A stretch of DNA of 5,047 nucleotides from Chloroflexota bacterium. Lineage in GTDB: Bacteria; Chloroflexota; Anaerolineae; Promineifilales; Promineifilaceae. Where the stretch lies: the NCBI GenBank assembly GCA_024278255.1, contig JAJRTP010000411.1, positions 1 to 5,047 on the forward strand, read 5' to 3'. The position numbers and the translations under genes are program-made. Shown one piece after another: positions 4,516 through 5,047 of this stretch. Within the stretch, counting starts at the first letter, position 1. Every line of letters begins with the position of its first letter. The notes under the pieces are model-generated. The model ran no database searches. It was not told where the DNA came from and worked only from the letters and a program-made list of their open reading frames with translations.

Positions 4516-5047
4516 TTATGAAGCCAACAGCACGTTGTCGTCTAATAATTGTTTGTGTCGCACCTGGCTGAACATATCAATCAGGTCTTGGACGGTTAAA
4601 CTGTCTTTTTCAGCGGCGGACAGATCGAGGATGATACGGCCGTTATCCATCATCAACGTCCGGTCGCCATACGTGAGGGCGTGCTGCATGTTGTGGGTAA
4701 TCATCAGCGTGGTAAGCTGCTGTTCGCCCACCAGATCGCTGGTCAGGGCTAAAATTTTCTGGGCGGTACCGGGGTCCAGGGCGGCGGCGTGTTCATCCAG
4801 CAGAAGGATTTTGGGATGGGTCAACGTGGCCATTAACAGTGTCAATGCCTGACGCTGGCCGCCGCTTAAGAGAGAAACGCGGGTATCCAGCCGGTCTTCC
4901 AGACCCAAATGCAGGGGAGCCAGCGCTTCCCGGAACATCTGCTTACGCGCTTTGGTGACGCCGCTGCGCAGCCGGGCGCGCTGCCCGCGCAGCAAAGCCA
5001 GCGTCAGGTTTTGGGCAATAGTCATGGAAGCGGCCGTGCCCAGCAGC
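4516..5047 (-). CDS. ABC transporter ATP-binding protein, C-terminal part (N-terminus beyond right edge)
   Basis: Energises the importer served by the downstream binding protein. The frame is open to the right edge: codons reading LLGTAAS precede the Met at 5025, so that Met is internal, in a GTAxSMTIAxNL stretch normal for this ATPase type. About 176 residues are visible. Present: ABC signature LSGGQRQ (LSGGQ at 4855-4869), Walker B ILLLDEH (ILLLDE at 4792-4809) with catalytic Glu, D-loop AALDPG, and the switch His in LMITHNM (codon 4693-4695). Walker A and Q-loop must lie outside. The DEHAAALDP wording resembles the COG1101/TrpZ group that pairs with TrpX-like binding proteins. Ends with TAA, 38 nt before the binding-protein start. 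The permease is not in the window and is expected further upstream on the minus strand. Confidence 0.94.
   Translation of the reverse strand, partial: LLGTAASMTIAQNLTLALLRGQRARLRSGVTKARKQMFREALAPLHLGLEDRLDTRVSLLSGGQRQALTLLMATLTHPKILLLDEHAAALDPGTAQKILALTSDLVGEQQLTTLMITHNMQHALTYGDRTLMMDNGRIILDLSAAEKDSLTVQDLIDMFSQVRHKQLLDDNVLLAS
4636..4643. repeat. ACGGCCGT palindrome, copy 7
   Basis: Perfect octamer inside the ABC ATPase gene (minus strand, xAC GGC CGT). The weakest contrast, same direction: left 40 nt 11 G, 7 C; right 40 nt 11 G, 12 C. Confidence 0.65.

Noticed and set aside
1..5047. CRISPR array, tRNA or rRNA gene, insertion sequence, attachment site
   Set aside because: No regularly spaced long repeats, no cloverleaf or conserved rRNA sequence, and no transposase or integrase frame seen on either strand.

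Overview
The window looks like ordinary bacterial chromosome at about 57% G+C, densely coded, with five genes in three blocks. I would guess a Chloroflexota bacterium (Anaerolineae-like). The grounds are overall gene style, base composition and the degenerate 7-8 nt tandem repeats between genes. No sequence here proves the phylum, so this is a weak inference.

Layout: (1) 1-1309, minus strand: the N-terminal ~436 codons of a GlgA-type glycogen synthase, running off the left edge. (2) 1310-1420: a divergent intergenic region holding a heptamer array, an octamer array and a possible promoter placed directly against the next start codon. (3) 1421-2173 and 2230-3354, plus strand: an aspartate/glutamate racemase-family protein followed by a P1-family (DmpA/BapA, S58) self-processing aminopeptidase. 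They are separated by a 56-nt gap with another octamer array. The pair plausibly handles D-amino acids or unusual peptides. (4) 3355-3487: a convergent intergenic region with a perfect 15-bp hairpin. (5) 4477-3488 and >5047-4516, minus strand: a TrpX-like lipoprotein substrate-binding protein, preceded by the C-terminal part of its ABC ATPase. The permease is presumably just beyond the right edge.

The most unusual signal is not a gene. The palindromic octamer ACGGCCGT occurs 7 times in 5 kb, where about 0.1 would be expected from base composition. It lies in genes on both strands and in all three codon phases, like the HIP1 palindrome of cyanobacteria. At all seven copies the local GC skew changes sign across the octamer: the 40 nt on the 5' side total 116 G to 39 C, and the 40 nt on the 3' side total 57 G to 106 C. 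Because the word is a palindrome, both strands see the same picture (G/T-rich before, C/A-rich after). This suggests a DNA-level process centred on the octamer, such as breakage and resection, repair or recombination. I know of no description of it.
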